Positions 1 to 14,611 of a stretch of 64,000 bases of DNA are shown piece after piece; the stretch's first letter is position 1, and each line of letters begins with the position of its first letter. The notes below the pieces were generated by a model that worked only from the letters and a program-made list of their open reading frames with translations, ran no database searches and was not told where the DNA came from. Source of the stretch: Rickettsia tamurae. GTDB taxonomy: Bacteria > Pseudomonadota > Alphaproteobacteria > Rickettsiales > Rickettsiaceae. The position numbers and the translations under genes were made by a program. The stretch lies in NCBI RefSeq assembly GCF_000751075.1, contig NZ_CCMG01000014.1:123818-187817 (forward strand). The letters run 5' to 3'.

Positions 1-590
<590 letters not shown>

Positions 591-598
591 AGTTAAGT

Positions 599-726
599 GT
601 ATACTCGGTGAATTTCAAAAATTGGCTACGTCGTCTAGCAAGTTCGCAGGTAGCAACGTATTAAGTATACGCTCCGCTCCTCGCCTTGCAGACTCCTTGC
701 TCTTTTTGAAATTGACCTTCGTATAC
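599..726. repeat. Rickettsia palindromic element, family A (rpoB-rpoC gap)
   Basis: About 128 bp bounded by imperfect inverted ends (GTATACTCGG... and ...CCTTCGTATAC). The inner sequence ATTGGCTACGTCGTC and CGCTCCGCTCCTCG recurs at 8023, 15551, 31767 and 36064 in this window. It matches in character the RPEs known from Rickettsia, which can be inserted in frame within genes. The open frame through this copy (622-837) has no independent support as a gene. Confidence 0.85.
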
Positions 727-772
727 CTACTCTTCATTTGCTCGAGTTATATTGTCTTGCATAGTATTAGCT

Positions 773-956
773 TTGTTGCATGGATCAAAAAACCTATTCG
801 ATGTCATCCCCGCGAAAGCGGGGATCCAGAAAAATAACTTCAAATATTGGTATAGAAGTTATTTATTTAAAAAATAAGCCTGTAAAAACAAGTTTTTTAT
901 AGGTTTTACTGAATTCTCGCTTTCGTGGGAATGACATTAAACGATCCATGCAACAA
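773..956. repeat. Hairpin repeat with TTGTTGCATGGATC inverted ends
   Basis: The ends TTGTTGCATGGATC and GATCCATGCAACAA are exact inverted copies. Inside lie GTCATCCCCGCGAAAGCGGGG and a degenerate partner with TCGCTTTCGTGGGAATGAC. The same design occurs at 29698-29882, and shorter relatives occur throughout the window. Its position between rpoB and rpoC means it is probably transcribed with them. Confidence 0.8.
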
Positions 957-1044
957 CGCTGTGACTAAGAGGAGTATGGCAATGACGAAAAATATGAGCC
1001 ATGCAATAAGAACTTTAATAAAGAAGTATACGAGTAATTTTTAA

Positions 1045-5175
<4,131 letters not shown>

Positions 5176-5224
5176 ATATACTTAGATAGAACTTGATCTT
5201 TGTAAGGTATTGTTTGTGGATACC

Positions 5225-5346
5225 GATGTCATTCCTGCGAAAGCAGGAATCCAAAAAAAATAGTCTTAATATTGACAAAAAAAGCCTATAAAAAACTTGG
5301 TTTTTATAGGTTTTTTCTTATTACTTCCCGCTTGCAGGAATGATGC
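5225..5346. repeat. Hairpin repeat downstream of rpoC
   Basis: Starts with GATGTCATTCCTGCGAAAGC and ends with a degenerate CTTGCAGGAATGATG. The centre holds AAGCCTATAAAAAACTTG, also found in the copies at 773 and 29698. It abuts the stop codon of the broken gene that follows on the minus strand and may act as a transcription-ending hairpin for rpoC. Confidence 0.7.
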
Positions 5347-5347
5347 T

Positions 5348-6140
5348 TTAATAACAAGCGATCGGTGCTGTTAAATGCTCGTAGTTTTGACCTAAATAAG
5401 ATACTGGTTGTTCAAAGATATACGTATCATTGTTATCATAATTATAATTACCGTATAATTGTAATCTTGCTAAAGAATCTTCATATTGGAAGTTTTCAAG
5501 CATTTCTTGATTTTTAGATATCTGAATTTCTGCTAAACAATGTTCAACATAAGTTTTTAGTGCTTCTTGATGAATTCCATCATATAAAGCTTTTAACATG
5601 AGTAAATTTACTAATGGGTTAATACCATTATTTGCATTAGTAGTAATCGTAGCTTCTTCGTGTTTTTGATCAATAGATAATTTACAAATTACAGGCTCTT
5701 CATTACTTACTTCTACTTTCTCTATTTCAAGATTTTCTGATTCAGCATTGATTTTTTCTTCAAAATTTATCTCTGAGAAAAGTGCTTTCACATCCGTTAT
5801 TTCAAGTTTTCCTCCTTTTTTACCTACTTCATAAGCTTTAGAAACAATTTTTTTATAAATGACGTCAATTAATTCTCGTTTTGTTTGTATTTCATCAGGA
5901 TAGTTAATTCCTCCTTCATTCCAAAACTTTACTATTTTAGAAAAAGCAGGAATATATTTACCGATCTTTGCTAAAAATTTTTGTATAAATGTAGGTTCAG
6001 TAAGAGAGGTTAATGTAGGATTTTTTCATATTTTTTAAATACATACTCGACAATTTTAGGTATATTTTGATCTGTTTCTATTTCGTCAGGTAAGCCGTGT
6101 AATATTTTTTGGCTATTGCTTGACCCATCTTCTTATACAA
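5348..6140 (-). pseudogene. Broken hypothetical gene (frameshifted, no recognised family)
   Basis: The longest piece runs from a GTG at 5791 to the stop at 5348 (147 codons). The same frame stays open upstream to about 6025 and encodes plausible protein (e.g. FLAKIGKYIPAFSKIVKFW, GGINYPDEIQTKRELIDVI). It then ends at a TGA within a run of six T. A second frame carries on upstream with GLPDEIETDQNIPKIVEYVF. The parts read as one charged, helical protein of at least 250 residues broken by one or more frameshifts. PDEI occurs twice (INYPDEIQT and LPDEIETDQ), hinting at an internal repeat. I do not recognise the family. Confidence 0.6.
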
Positions 6141-6529
6141 AATATTAACCTCGATCCATGTCCATACTGGATTAGCCGTAAAACAAAGCTTTGTTACATA
6201 AAATGCTAGATATAGGTAGAGATAATAACTTTAAATAGTTAAGGCAAGTATATAGTATTGGATGAGGCGTGAGACTATAAATCTCACCCATATCTTGGTT
6301 TAACTCACATGATTTTTAATCATTGTATACTTCTGCTTAATTAAATGAGAAGTGATGTACTGGCATATTATTACTTAAATTTAACTAATTCGTCAACAAA
6401 ATATAAAAAACGTTAACATTTGTCAAATGCTATTTAATGAGATTTTATTTTAAATCAATTATAATACTTGCAAAGTTTTATCAAGATAAATAGAATTATC
6501 CAAAGTCAAAAGTAATATAAGGAATAAGT
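6141..6529. other. Intergenic region upstream of pepA
   Basis: About 390 bp without a convincing gene. A TATAAT at 6460-6465 is a possible -10 box for pepA, but no good -35 lies 16-18 bp upstream. The left part may be residue of the broken gene's 5' end. No repeat matching other copies in the window was recognised. Confidence 0.4.
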
Positions 6530-8035
6530 ATGCTTAACATAAACTTTGTGAATGAAGAATCATCTACTAATCAAGGTCTAGTAGTTTTTATTGATGAGCG
6601 GTTAAAGCTTGATAGTAATTTAATAGGACTTGATCAACAACATCACGGATTAATTTCTAAAACTATTCAGAATAAACTGCAATTTACCGGTAAATATGGA
6701 CAGATCAAGGTTATTCCGTCTGTCATTAAATCAGGCGAGGTTAGATATTTGATAATAGCAGGTCTTGGGAATGAAGAAAAATTAACTGAAGCAAAAATTG
6801 AAGAGTTAGGCGGCAAAATTTTACAGCATGCAACCGGTTGTAAAATTTCTACTATCGGCTTAAAACTTACAAATAGAATTAGCAGGTTTACATCTCAAAC
6901 ATTTGCATCTTTAGTTGCTAGTGGTGCGTTTCTTGCTTCTTACAGATTTAATAAATATAGAACTATCTTAAAAGAAGCAGAAAAGTTCGTAGTAGAGTCA
7001 ATTGAAATTTTTACCGATAATAGTACTGAAGCGGCAAAATTATTTGAAGTCAAAAAATTAATTGCTGAGGCAGTATTTTTTACAAGAGATATAAGTAATG
7101 AACCGTCAAATATTAAAACTCCGCAAGTCTATGCCGAAAGAATAGTTGATATACTTGAACCGCTAGGAGTAGATGTTGATGTTATCGGTGAACGTGAGAT
7201 GAAAAATCTTGGTATGGGAGCATTGCTTGGTGTGGGGCAAGGTTCACAAAACGAGTCAAAGTTAGTAGTTATGGAATATAAAGGCGGCAGTAAAGATGCT
7301 CCGACTATTGCTTTGGTTGGTAAAGGAGTGATTTTTGATACAGGCGGTATTTCATTAAAACCGTCAAGTAATATGCATTTAATGAGATACGATATGGGAG
7401 GTTCTGCAGCAGTTGTGGGTGCCATGATTGCGGTTGCCGGTCAAAAATTACCTGTAAATATAGTCGGTGTTGTAGGGCTTGTCGAAAATATGCCGTCCGG
7501 TAATGCACAGCGTCCAGGGGATGTAGTAACTACTATGTCAGGGCAAACTGCCGAAGTTTTAAATACCGATGCAGAAGGGCGTTTAGTACTTGCTGATGCT
7601 GTTTGGTATGCACAAGAAAAATTTAAGCCTAAATGCGTGATTGACATTGCAACTCTAACAGGAGCAATAACCGTAGCACTTGGTAATACATATGCCGGTT
7701 GTTTTTCCAATAATGATGAGTTAGCTGATAAGTTAATAAAAGTAGGGGAAGAAGTTAATGAAAAACTTTGGAGAATGCCGCTTCATGATGAGTACGATGC
7801 AATGATTAACTCCGACATAGCCGATATGGCAAATATCGGGAACGTACCGGGAGCTGCTGGAAGCTGCACGGCTGCACATTTCATTAAACGTTTCATTAAA
7901 GATGGAGTAGATTGGGCTCATTTAGATATAGCAGGCGTTGCAAATAGTAATAAAGCTTCAGCACTTGGTCCGAAAGGGGCAGTTGGGTATGGTGTTAGAT
8001 TACTTGAAAAATTTATCAAAGAATATACTCGATGA
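6530..8035 (+). CDS. pepA: Leucyl aminopeptidase (M17 family)
   Basis: A 501-residue cytosolic di-metal aminopeptidase removing N-terminal residues from peptides, and a likely source of amino acids in a scavenging intracellular organism. The C-terminal catalytic domain shows VGKGVIFDTGGISLKPS near residue 262 (metal-binding Lys and Asp) and the family signature NTDAEGRLVLAD near 345 (metal-binding Asp and Glu). The N-terminal domain is of normal size. The ATG has AAGGAAT upstream. Anomaly: the last codons (EYTR then TGA) come from the border of the palindromic repeat starting at 8023, so the repeat appears to have supplied the C-terminus and stop codon. Confidence 0.97.
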   Translation: MLNINFVNEESSTNQGLVVFIDERLKLDSNLIGLDQQHHGLISKTIQNKLQFTGKYGQIKVIPSVIKSGEVRYLIIAGLGNEEKLTEAKIEELGGKILQHATGCKISTIGLKLTNRISRFTSQTFASLVASGAFLASYRFNKYRTILKEAEKFVVESIEIFTDNSTEAAKLFEVKKLIAEAVFFTRDISNEPSNIKTPQVYAERIVDILEPLGVDVDVIGEREMKNLGMGALLGVGQGSQNESKLVVMEYKGGSKDAPTIALVGKGVIFDTGGISLKPSSNMHLMRYDMGGSAAVVGAMIAVAGQKLPVNIVGVVGLVENMPSGNAQRPGDVVTTMSGQTAEVLNTDAEGRLVLADAVWYAQEKFKPKCVIDIATLTGAITVALGNTYAGCFSNNDELADKLIKVGEEVNEKLWRMPLHDEYDAMINSDIADMANIGNVPGAAGSCTAAHFIKRFIKDGVDWAHLDIAGVANSNKASALGPKGAVGYGVRLLEKFIKEYTR

Positions 8036-8140
8036 ACTTCAAAAATTGGCTACGTCGTTTGCGGTACTCACGTATTAAGTATATGCTCCGCTCCTCGTCT
8101 TGTGAACCGATTACTCTTTTTGAAGTTGATCTTCGTATAT
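8023..8140. repeat. Rickettsia palindromic element, family A (pepA-mipZ)
   Basis: A copy of the element at 599, with TTCAAAAATTGGCTACGTCG, CTCCGCTCCTCGTCTTG and the inverted ending TTTTTGAAGTTGATCTTCG. It overlaps the pepA stop codon and occupies the gap before mipZ. Confidence 0.83.
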
Positions 8141-8189
8141 TACATATTACTCGTAGTATACCTAATATTTGTTTATTCTGAATATAATT

Positions 8190-8990
8190 ATGAACACAAT
8201 AAATAAACCTTATATATTTGTTATAGGTAATGAAAAAGGCGGAGCAGGTAAAACTACCTGTTCTATGCATCTAATAATCGCTCTACTTTATCAAAATTAT
8301 TCGGTAGTAAGTATAGATACCGATTCACGTCAAAGTTCGTTAACGAATTATTTAAAAAATCGAGATTTATATAATAAACAAAATCCTGATAAAACTGTAT
8401 TAGTACCGAAACATTTTCATATATCGGAAAGCGAAGTAGAGGAGCAAGCAAAGAGTTTTGAGCAGGTACTCAAAAATAATCAGGATACCGATTATATAGT
8501 GATTGATACCCCAGGCAGTCATACTCCTTTATCAAGAGTTGCTCATTCTTACGCCGATACAATTATTACACCGATTAATGATAGCTTTCTAGATTTAGAC
8601 GTAATAGCAAAAGTCGATAGCAAGGATGAAATTATTAGCCCATCAATATATAGTCAAATGATTTGGGAGCAGAAAATGGAGCGTGCTAGTCGTGATAGAA
8701 TTAGTATAGATTGGGTAATACTTCGTAATCGTTTAAGTAATCTTGATGCATTAAATAAAAGACGCGTAGGAAATGTATTAGCTAAACTTGCTAAAAGAAT
8801 TAACTTTAAATTCGCAGAAGGATTTAGCGAACGTGTAATATATAGGGAATTATTTTTGCAAGGTCTAACATTACTTGATCTAAAAACTGCAAAATATGAT
8901 AGAGAATTTAATAGCTCACACGTACTTGCACGTCAAGAATTACGAAATTTTTTAGACTTTCTAGGTATTAAGGCTGCGTTCAAAGGTTAA
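8190..8990 (+). CDS. mipZ: Division-plane positioning ATPase MipZ (ParA/MinD superfamily)
   Basis: I choose the ATG at 8190 over an in-frame TTG 21 bases upstream, giving 266 residues. The deviant Walker A motif GNEKGGAGKTT lies at 13-23, with the signature Lys16 and Lys21. IDTDSRQSSLTNYLKNRD and VIDTPGSHTPLSR follow. The C-terminal part (DWVILRNRL, ERVIYRELFLQGLTLLDL) matches MipZ rather than plasmid ParA. In Caulobacter MipZ forms a gradient from ParB-bound poles and inhibits FtsZ, confining division to mid-cell. No parB lies beside it, as is usual for mipZ. A generic ParA annotation would be less precise. Confidence 0.88.
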   Translation: MNTINKPYIFVIGNEKGGAGKTTCSMHLIIALLYQNYSVVSIDTDSRQSSLTNYLKNRDLYNKQNPDKTVLVPKHFHISESEVEEQAKSFEQVLKNNQDTDYIVIDTPGSHTPLSRVAHSYADTIITPINDSFLDLDVIAKVDSKDEIISPSIYSQMIWEQKMERASRDRISIDWVILRNRLSNLDALNKRRVGNVLAKLAKRINFKFAEGFSERVIYRELFLQGLTLLDLKTAKYDREFNSSHVLARQELRNFLDFLGIKAAFKG

Positions 8991-9008
8991 TTTCTATTAA
9001 AGTTTTTC

Positions 9009-9036
9009 TTGTATAAAGTTAAAAAATATATATAAT
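9009..9036 (+). promoter_or_regulatory. Predicted sigma-70 promoter of the 9076 gene
   Basis: TTGTAT at 9009-9014 and a perfect TATAAT at 9031-9036, separated by 16 bp. Transcription would start near 9043, leaving a leader of about 33 bases with AAGAGA before the ATG. Confidence 0.6.
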
Positions 9037-9075
9037 GTGCAAAATTAATATGTTTTAACTTTATAAGAGAAACAA

Positions 9076-9510
9076 ATGCCAAATGTTGCTGAAAATATTT
9101 CAAAACTACCGGAAGAACAAGAAAAAGTTAATAAGCTTGTTGATCAATATAAAAATTTAACCCCGGAAGAACAAAAAATTGTTGATAGAAAACTTAAGTC
9201 ACATTTTACAAAAGAAGAGCTAGAACAAGATGAGCTTAAATCAAGAATGAATAACATACGTAGTAATTTGTTCAATAAAGACCAAGAAAAACTACAAGCA
9301 GGTAATAATTCTATAGGTGAAATAGCAAAAGATGTATTATCGTTAGTTAAAGGAATAATAAATCTAGTAGAAAATGTTGCAGAGATAATTAAAAATCCTA
9401 AGAAAGCAATATATGAATGGATTAAAGGTGAGTTAAATCAAGTAAAACCTCAACAACAAAATTATCAGCAACTCCCATCAAAGCCAAAAGTTGCTGCAAT
9501 ATCAAGATAA
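9076..9510 (+). CDS. Hypothetical protein, helical and charged
   Basis: 144 residues with no family I recognise. The first half is rich in Lys, Glu and Gln and probably alpha-helical or coiled coil (e.g. LPEEQEKVNKLVDQYKNLTP). Residues near 82-110 form an amphipathic or weakly hydrophobic helix (IAKDVLSLVKGIINLVENVA). The tail is Gln- and Pro-rich (QQQNYQQLPSKPK). There is no signal peptide. Its own promoter and the Shine-Dalgarno-like AAGAGA before the ATG suggest it is expressed separately from mipZ and aspS. It looks intact and is probably genus-restricted. Confidence 0.7.
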   Translation: MPNVAENISKLPEEQEKVNKLVDQYKNLTPEEQKIVDRKLKSHFTKEELEQDELKSRMNNIRSNLFNKDQEKLQAGNNSIGEIAKDVLSLVKGIINLVENVAEIIKNPKKAIYEWIKGELNQVKPQQQNYQQLPSKPKVAAISR

Positions 9511-9598
9511 AACTTTGGCAAGATAAATTTTTAGTTTTTATTTGCGAAAATTTGCGATTTTATGTATATAATATAGGGGAAATCGTAAAAAAATAAAA

Positions 9599-11416
9599 AT
9601 GCATAAATACAGAACTCATAATTGTAACGAATTACAAATATCCGATGTAGAAAAAGAAGTTAAGTTATCCGGTTGGGTACATAGAAGAAGAGATCACGGG
9701 AATCTAGTTTTTATAGATTTACGTGATCATTACGGTATAACTCAAATCGTGTTTACCGATCAAAACCCTCAGCTTATGGAGGATGCAAGTCGTTTGCGTT
9801 ATGAGTCGGTAATTACGGTAAGGGGTACAGTTGTAGCAAGATCAGAGGACACGATTAATAATACGCTTCCGACAGGTCATGTTGAAGTGCTAGCTGTGGA
9901 ATTTATTATTGAATCAGCGGCGGACACTCTACCTTTTGTTATTAATACCGAAAAAGACGCTCCCGAAGAGTCGAGGTTTAAACATCGCTTTTTAGATCTT
10001 AGACGTGAGAAATTACATAATAATATAATACTCCGCTCACAAATTATTTCTCATATTCGTCATTTGATGACGGCAAGAGGATTTACCGAATTTCAGACAC
10101 CGATTTTAACTGCTAGCTCTCCTGAAGGTGCTAGGGATTTCTTAGTGCCGAGTAGAATGCATCCGGGTAAGTTCTATGCATTACCGCAAGCACCTCAGCA
10201 ATTCAAGCAGTTATTAATGGTTTCAGGCTTTGATCGTTATTTCCAAATTGCTCCTTGTTTTCGGGATGAAGATGCAAGAGCCGATAGATCACCCGGCGAG
10301 TTTTATCAGCTAGATGTAGAAATGTCGTTTGTTACACAGGAAGACATATTTAGTACTATTGAGCCTGTGATGTATGATTTATTTACTAAATTTACAGATA
10401 AGAAAGTATCAGAGACTCCTTTCGTTCGTATTCTATATAATGAATCTATGCTAAAATACGGCTCTGATAAGCCTGATTTGCGTAACCCTATTATAATTGC
10501 CGATGTAACTGAGATATTTAGAGATTCCGATTTTACAATCTTTAGAGAGAACATTAAAAAAGGTAGCATAGTTCGTACAATTCCTGCCCCTAAAGCTGCT
10601 TCATTACCTCGTAGTTTCTTCGATAAAATGATAGAGTTTGCGATATCAGAAGGAGCAGGTGGACTCGGCTATATTCAGTTTAGTGAAACCGGTGAAGCAA
10701 AAGGACCGGTAGCAAAGTTCTTAAGCCCGCAGCAATTAGAGAGTCTAAAAGCTACAGCTAGCATTAGTAATGGTGATGCTGTATTTTTCGCTAGCGATAA
10801 GAAAGAGAAAGCTGCTAAACTTGCCGGTAAGGTTAGAATAAGACTTGGTGAAGAGCTTGATTTACTTGAAAAAGATTGTTTTAAATTCTGCTGGATTACC
10901 GATTTTCCATTCTATGAGCTAAATGAAGAAACAGGAAAAATTGATTTTAGCCATAATCCGTTTTCTATGCCGCAGGGCGGAATAGATGCTTTAGAGCAAG
11001 CTAAGACCACTGAAGAGTTATTAGAACTTACCTCATACCAATATGATATTGTTTGTAACGGTATTGAACTTTCCAGCGGTGCTATTAGAAATCATAGGCC
11101 GGAAATTATGTATAAAGCATTTTCCATAGCAGGTTATAGTGAAGAGGAAGTTGATAAGAGATTTGGAGGGATGATTAGAGCGTTTAAGTTTGGAGCTCCA
11201 CCACATGGTGGAATAGCCCCCGGTATTGACCGAATCGTTATGCTGCTTGCGGAAGCAACAAATATAAGGGAAGTAATTGCGTTTCCTTTAAACCAACAGG
11301 CTGAAGATTTACTAATGAACGCCCCAAGCTATATAGAGGATAAAGCTCTAAAAGAGCTAAGCATTATGCTCTCACCGTCAGCTAGAAAAAATGCGGAAGG
11401 TGGTAAGGATTTATAG
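9599..11416 (+). CDS. aspS: Aspartyl-tRNA synthetase (probably non-discriminating)
   Basis: 605 residues, full length for bacterial-type AspRS. An OB-fold anticodon-binding domain ([20 protein letters not shown]) is followed by the class II core: motif 2 ([19 protein letters not shown]), the GAD insertion domain typical of bacterial enzymes, and motif 3 ([14 protein letters not shown]). The product is Asp-tRNA. Because gatCAB is present at 17-20 kb, the enzyme probably also charges tRNA-Asn with aspartate for later amidation; that is inference from the pathway, not a motif I can read. A weak promoter may lie at 9542-9572 (TTGCGA, 19 bp, TATAAT). Confidence 0.98.
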   Translation: MHKYRTHNCNELQISDVEKEVKLSGWVHRRRDHGNLVFIDLRDHYGITQIVFTDQNPQLMEDASRLRYESVITVRGTVVARSEDTINNTLPTGHVEVLAVEFIIESAADTLPFVINTEKDAPEESRFKHRFLDLRREKLHNNIILRSQIISHIRHLMTARGFTEFQTPILTASSPEGARDFLVPSRMHPGKFYALPQAPQQFKQLLMVSGFDRYFQIAPCFRDEDARADRSPGEFYQLDVEMSFVTQEDIFSTIEPVMYDLFTKFTDKKVSETPFVRILYNESMLKYGSDKPDLRNPIIIADVTEIFRDSDFTIFRENIKKGSIVRTIPAPKAASLPRSFFDKMIEFAISEGAGGLGYIQFSETGEAKGPVAKFLSPQQLESLKATASISNGDAVFFASDKKEKAAKLAGKVRIRLGEELDLLEKDCFKFCWITDFPFYELNEETGKIDFSHNPFSMPQGGIDALEQAKTTEELLELTSYQYDIVCNGIELSSGAIRNHRPEIMYKAFSIAGYSEEEVDKRFGGMIRAFKFGAPPHGGIAPGIDRIVMLLAEATNIREVIAFPLNQQAEDLLMNAPSYIEDKALKELSIMLSPSARKNAEGGKDL

Positions 11417-11433
11417 TTGTTGTACGTTATTAT

Positions 11434-11537
11434 GTCATACTATGACTTGATCGCAGGATCTAGTCTTTTTTAAATTTTTTTCTAGATACCGTGGTCGAGC
11501 CACGGATGACAGAGGTGAAATTGATCCACGCAACAAT
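11434..11537. repeat. Hairpin repeat downstream of aspS
   Basis: Contains GTCATACTATGACTTGATCG and, in inverse orientation, GATACCGTGGTCGAGCCACGG followed by ATGACA, then GATCCACGCAACAATG. It is a member of the GTCATNCCGTGG repeat set scattered over the window. It sits between two convergent genes. Confidence 0.7.
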
Positions 11538-11539
11538 GC

Positions 11540-13650
11540 TTACCTTTGTTGCTGTCTTTCCTTCCTAGCTTGTAATTTAGAGAATGCGATTCCTTTTACC
11601 GCTTCTACTCTTTTTGTTTGGAGCCCTTCTTGCTTCTTCTGTTGTAGTACATTACCAATTTTTATACTTTCCGCTATAAGTTTTTCTGTATTATGAATTT
11701 TATTTAAATTCTCAGGAGAAATTTGTTTCATAAAATAATTTGAGATACTAGGTAAACCTATCTTTTCACAAAAATTTCCTACCTTGTAATATATAGTATC
11801 TTTAGAATTTAACTTGAAAAATTTAGCATTTAATAAGTTGGTCGTGTTTTCGATATTATCCTGATAAATCTTTCTTTATACCCTCAATATCTTGCTCGGT
11901 AAGATAATTTTCTTTTTTTAGCTCTTTCATTATATTGTCGTAGAATTTTGCTACTTCTTTATCGGTTACGTTTTTAGTTGTTGCCTGCTTTATAAAATCA
12001 ACAATTAGTGATTCCAACTTTTCGCCTGTAGATTTGTCTTGTATACGTATTGATTTTGCAGGATCAGAAATTTGTACTTCTACTTTATCTGTCTTAACCT
12101 CAACTTCTTTTTCTTTCCATTTTCCTTCCAAATTTTTGCTCCATTGTTGTTCCTTGATTATTTCTTTTTTCAAGCCTATAGAAGTTTTAATTTGGTAATT
12201 ATTTTCATACGCCCACTCTTTAGCATCTTTACCTTCAATTGTAATGTTATTATCTATTGCATAGAGTACCGGGTCTTTTACAGGTGAATTAGCGAAAGCC
12301 TCTAACCAACCACCATTGTTAAATTCAGGTAAAACATTACTGAATTTTGTTACTATCTCAGCTCCTTTGGCAACTTCTTGCATATTAACAAGATTTTCTT
12401 TTATACTGCCTTTATAATATTTTCTCAAATCATCAAAATTTTTAATATTAGTGGATAATGCAATATTTTTCGGATCAAACCCAGCTTTTTTTAATTCATC
12501 AATTTTTTGATCAACTATTGCTTCCATCTGTTTCTCATCAAATTGACTTATCATTTGATTTAACGATTCGCTATATTTATCGATACTAAATGAGAAATTA
12601 CCTGCTTTAATAGCAGCACTGTAGCCAACACCAGGATGTGCAAACATTTCAGCTGTTGATTGAATCATACTGCCAAAATCCTTATGAAATGCTAAAAAAG
12701 AGCGACCATGATCAATTTTGGTTATTGTTTTACCATCCTGCACCATTAAATTATCAGTATGATAATCTACTTTCCCCAGCATATGACAAGCAGCTATGGT
12801 TTTTTCAAATCCTTCCAACTTTTTTAAATTTTGATCATTAGCTCTGACTCTAGTTTGACCTGATAAACCGGAAAATTCTGTTAGCGTTACAGCATTATCA
12901 AAAAATTTAGAACGTACATAAAGTGAATCAGGGTGTTTTTCATCCGCTTTTACCAGCCCTTCTTTTGGTGCTCGATCATGTAATAAAAATTGATACATGG
13001 TAGGAGCCTATTAATTCTTGTACCCCGTCTCTTCGGTCAGCAATAGCCTGTTTTCATGCCTTATTATCTTGTATTTTTTGGCATGCAGCATGAGTTTTAT
13101 AAAAATGTTTTAAAATAGAAGTATTACCGGCGTTATCTTTAGCAACATAGTCGGCAGAGACTCCTGCTGCTTTTTTCCTTTCCCCTCAAACTCAGCTTGT
13201 TGTGCCACCCTCTTATCACGTAGCATAGCATCAATTGCTTTTTTAGGGTCATTAAGATTTCTTATTCCTTCAAGTTTTCTGTAATCTGCATTATATCGGC
13301 TATCATCTAATCCAACCTGTCGTTCAATTGCATCTTCCATAACTAAATGCTGTAAAAGAGGTGCATCGATTATTTCCCTCAATTCCTTGTTTTTATCTCC
13401 TGGAAACGAGTTTTTTATTATTGTTGTAACTTTATCTAAATCCTTAGTATTTAAATCGGCTAGGGCCATATAGCTAATATATAGGCTTTCAGCAGTAGGA
13501 GATTGGTCATTAGAAAGGTCAATAACAGGATTCGGCAATGCCTTCGCAGGCTCTAGATATTTTGGCATTCAATGCTGTATCGTTAGTTTTCAGGGCTTTA
13601 AAAAGTTGCTCTTGTAATAATAATTCCTGTTGAGTTTTCTCTTTAGACAT
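11540..13650 (-). pseudogene. Broken gene with lipid-kinase-like motifs (probable Risk1-type PI kinase effector relic)
   Basis: Read 13650 to 11540, the pieces join into one protein of about 700 codons. It starts MSKEKTQQELLLQEQLFKAL, shifts frame near 13565, and shifts again in an A-run near 13160 into AAGVSADYVAKDNAGNT. It meets a TGA near 13047, shifts near 13000 into the 380-codon kinase part (12998-11856), and shifts near 11855 into a frame ending at 11540. The kinase part carries DYHTDN at its residues 78-83 (DxHxxN catalytic loop) and IDHG at 95-98 (activation-loop-like). These motifs occur in bacterial phosphatidylinositol kinase effectors such as Rickettsia Risk1, whose gene I recall lying in this rpoC-aspS neighbourhood. 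The identity is inferred; the frameshifts are seen directly. Confidence 0.75.
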
Positions 13651-13802
13651 AAAAATAACCTGATTATATTAACTAATGCTTCAAAAATTTATTATATAAA
13701 TTGATTAATTGCTATTAATTGCAAGGAAGAAAAAATTCTGATTTACAGAATTTTTTCTGGATTACTATCCGGTACTATAGATTTGATCGTGATATGACAA
13801 TG

Positions 13803-13838
13803 AAAAAACCAAAGTCATGAAATAAAATCATGACTTTG
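13803..13838 (-). terminator. Rho-independent terminator of the Bax-inhibitor-like gene
   Basis: Perfect 11-bp stem (13810-13820 with 13828-13838, CAAAGTCATGA) with a 7-base loop. On the minus strand it is followed by six T, at 13803-13808. It lies 16 bases past the stop codon at 13854. Confidence 0.8.
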
Positions 13839-13853
13839 CAGGAATGATACTAA

Positions 13854-14564
13854 TTAATCTCTTCTATTGCCTAAAAATCTCATTAAATATAGGAAAAGAT
13901 TTATAAAATCTAAATATAAAGTAAAGGCTGCCATAATAGAAAGCTTTTGTCCTACTTCATTGTTTCCTGCCATGTAATACATAGACTTAATCTTTTGAGT
14001 ATCCCAAGCAATTAATCCCATAAATACTACTATTCCAATAAGAGAAGTAGCAAAAGAAAGAGCCGAGCTTTTTAGAAACAAGTTGACTAATGAAGCAATG
14101 ATAAGACCTATAAGACCCATTGCAAAAAATGAACCCATAGATGTTAAATCTCTACTTGTACTATAACCGTATAAACTCATTGCTCCAAAAACGGAAGAGC
14201 AAATAAAGAAAGTACGAGCTATTGATGCCCCGGTATAAATAAGAGCTAAATATGCAAGCGACATACCGGTTAAACCGGCATAAACCCAAAATAATATTTG
14301 TGCCGTTTGCAGGTTCATTCGTCCGAAGCCCATAAAGAAATATAAAGCAATACCGAGCGGAGCAAACATTATAATAGTGCCGAAACCTGTTTGAAACATT
14401 AAATTATAAATAGGCTCAACTGATATAGTCGTTACGGCTGCTACACCGGTTAGTAAAAGTGCTAAAGCCATATAATTATATACTTTAAGCATGTATTTTC
14501 TTAAGCCTTCATCAAAAGTTTTATTTTTTGAGGTGGCAGTTAAAGTTTTTGTATAATCGATCAT
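13854..14564 (-). CDS. Bax inhibitor-1 / YccA family membrane protein
   Basis: 236 residues, almost entirely hydrophobic after a 25-residue cytosolic N-terminus, with about seven membrane segments (e.g. ALALLLTGVAAVTTI, IIMFAPLGIALYFFMGFG, FFICSSVFGAMSLYGYS). The end (FTLYLDFINLFLYLMRFLGNRRD) is the strongly conserved BI-1 family C-terminal helix with its Asp. Family members are pH-sensitive cation/calcium leak channels, and YccA modulates FtsH in E. coli. The precise role in Rickettsia is unknown. It has its own terminator and stands alone between two repeat-filled gaps. Confidence 0.9.
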   Translation of the reverse strand: MIDYTKTLTATSKNKTFDEGLRKYMLKVYNYMALALLLTGVAAVTTISVEPIYNLMFQTGFGTIIMFAPLGIALYFFMGFGRMNLQTAQILFWVYAGLTGMSLAYLALIYTGASIARTFFICSSVFGAMSLYGYSTSRDLTSMGSFFAMGLIGLIIASLVNLFLKSSALSFATSLIGIVVFMGLIAWDTQKIKSMYYMAGNNEVGQKLSIMAAFTLYLDFINLFLYLMRFLGNRRD

Positions 14565-14611
14565 AAGTAACCTTAGGATTATGTTATTTACATAATAAAA
14601 TATAGTCGTTT

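Noticed and set aside
622..837. Open frame of 71 codons between rpoB and rpoC
   Set aside because: It is translated from a palindromic element and the next repeat; the same peptide style (LSIRSAPRLADSLLF) appears at other copies, so it is not a gene.
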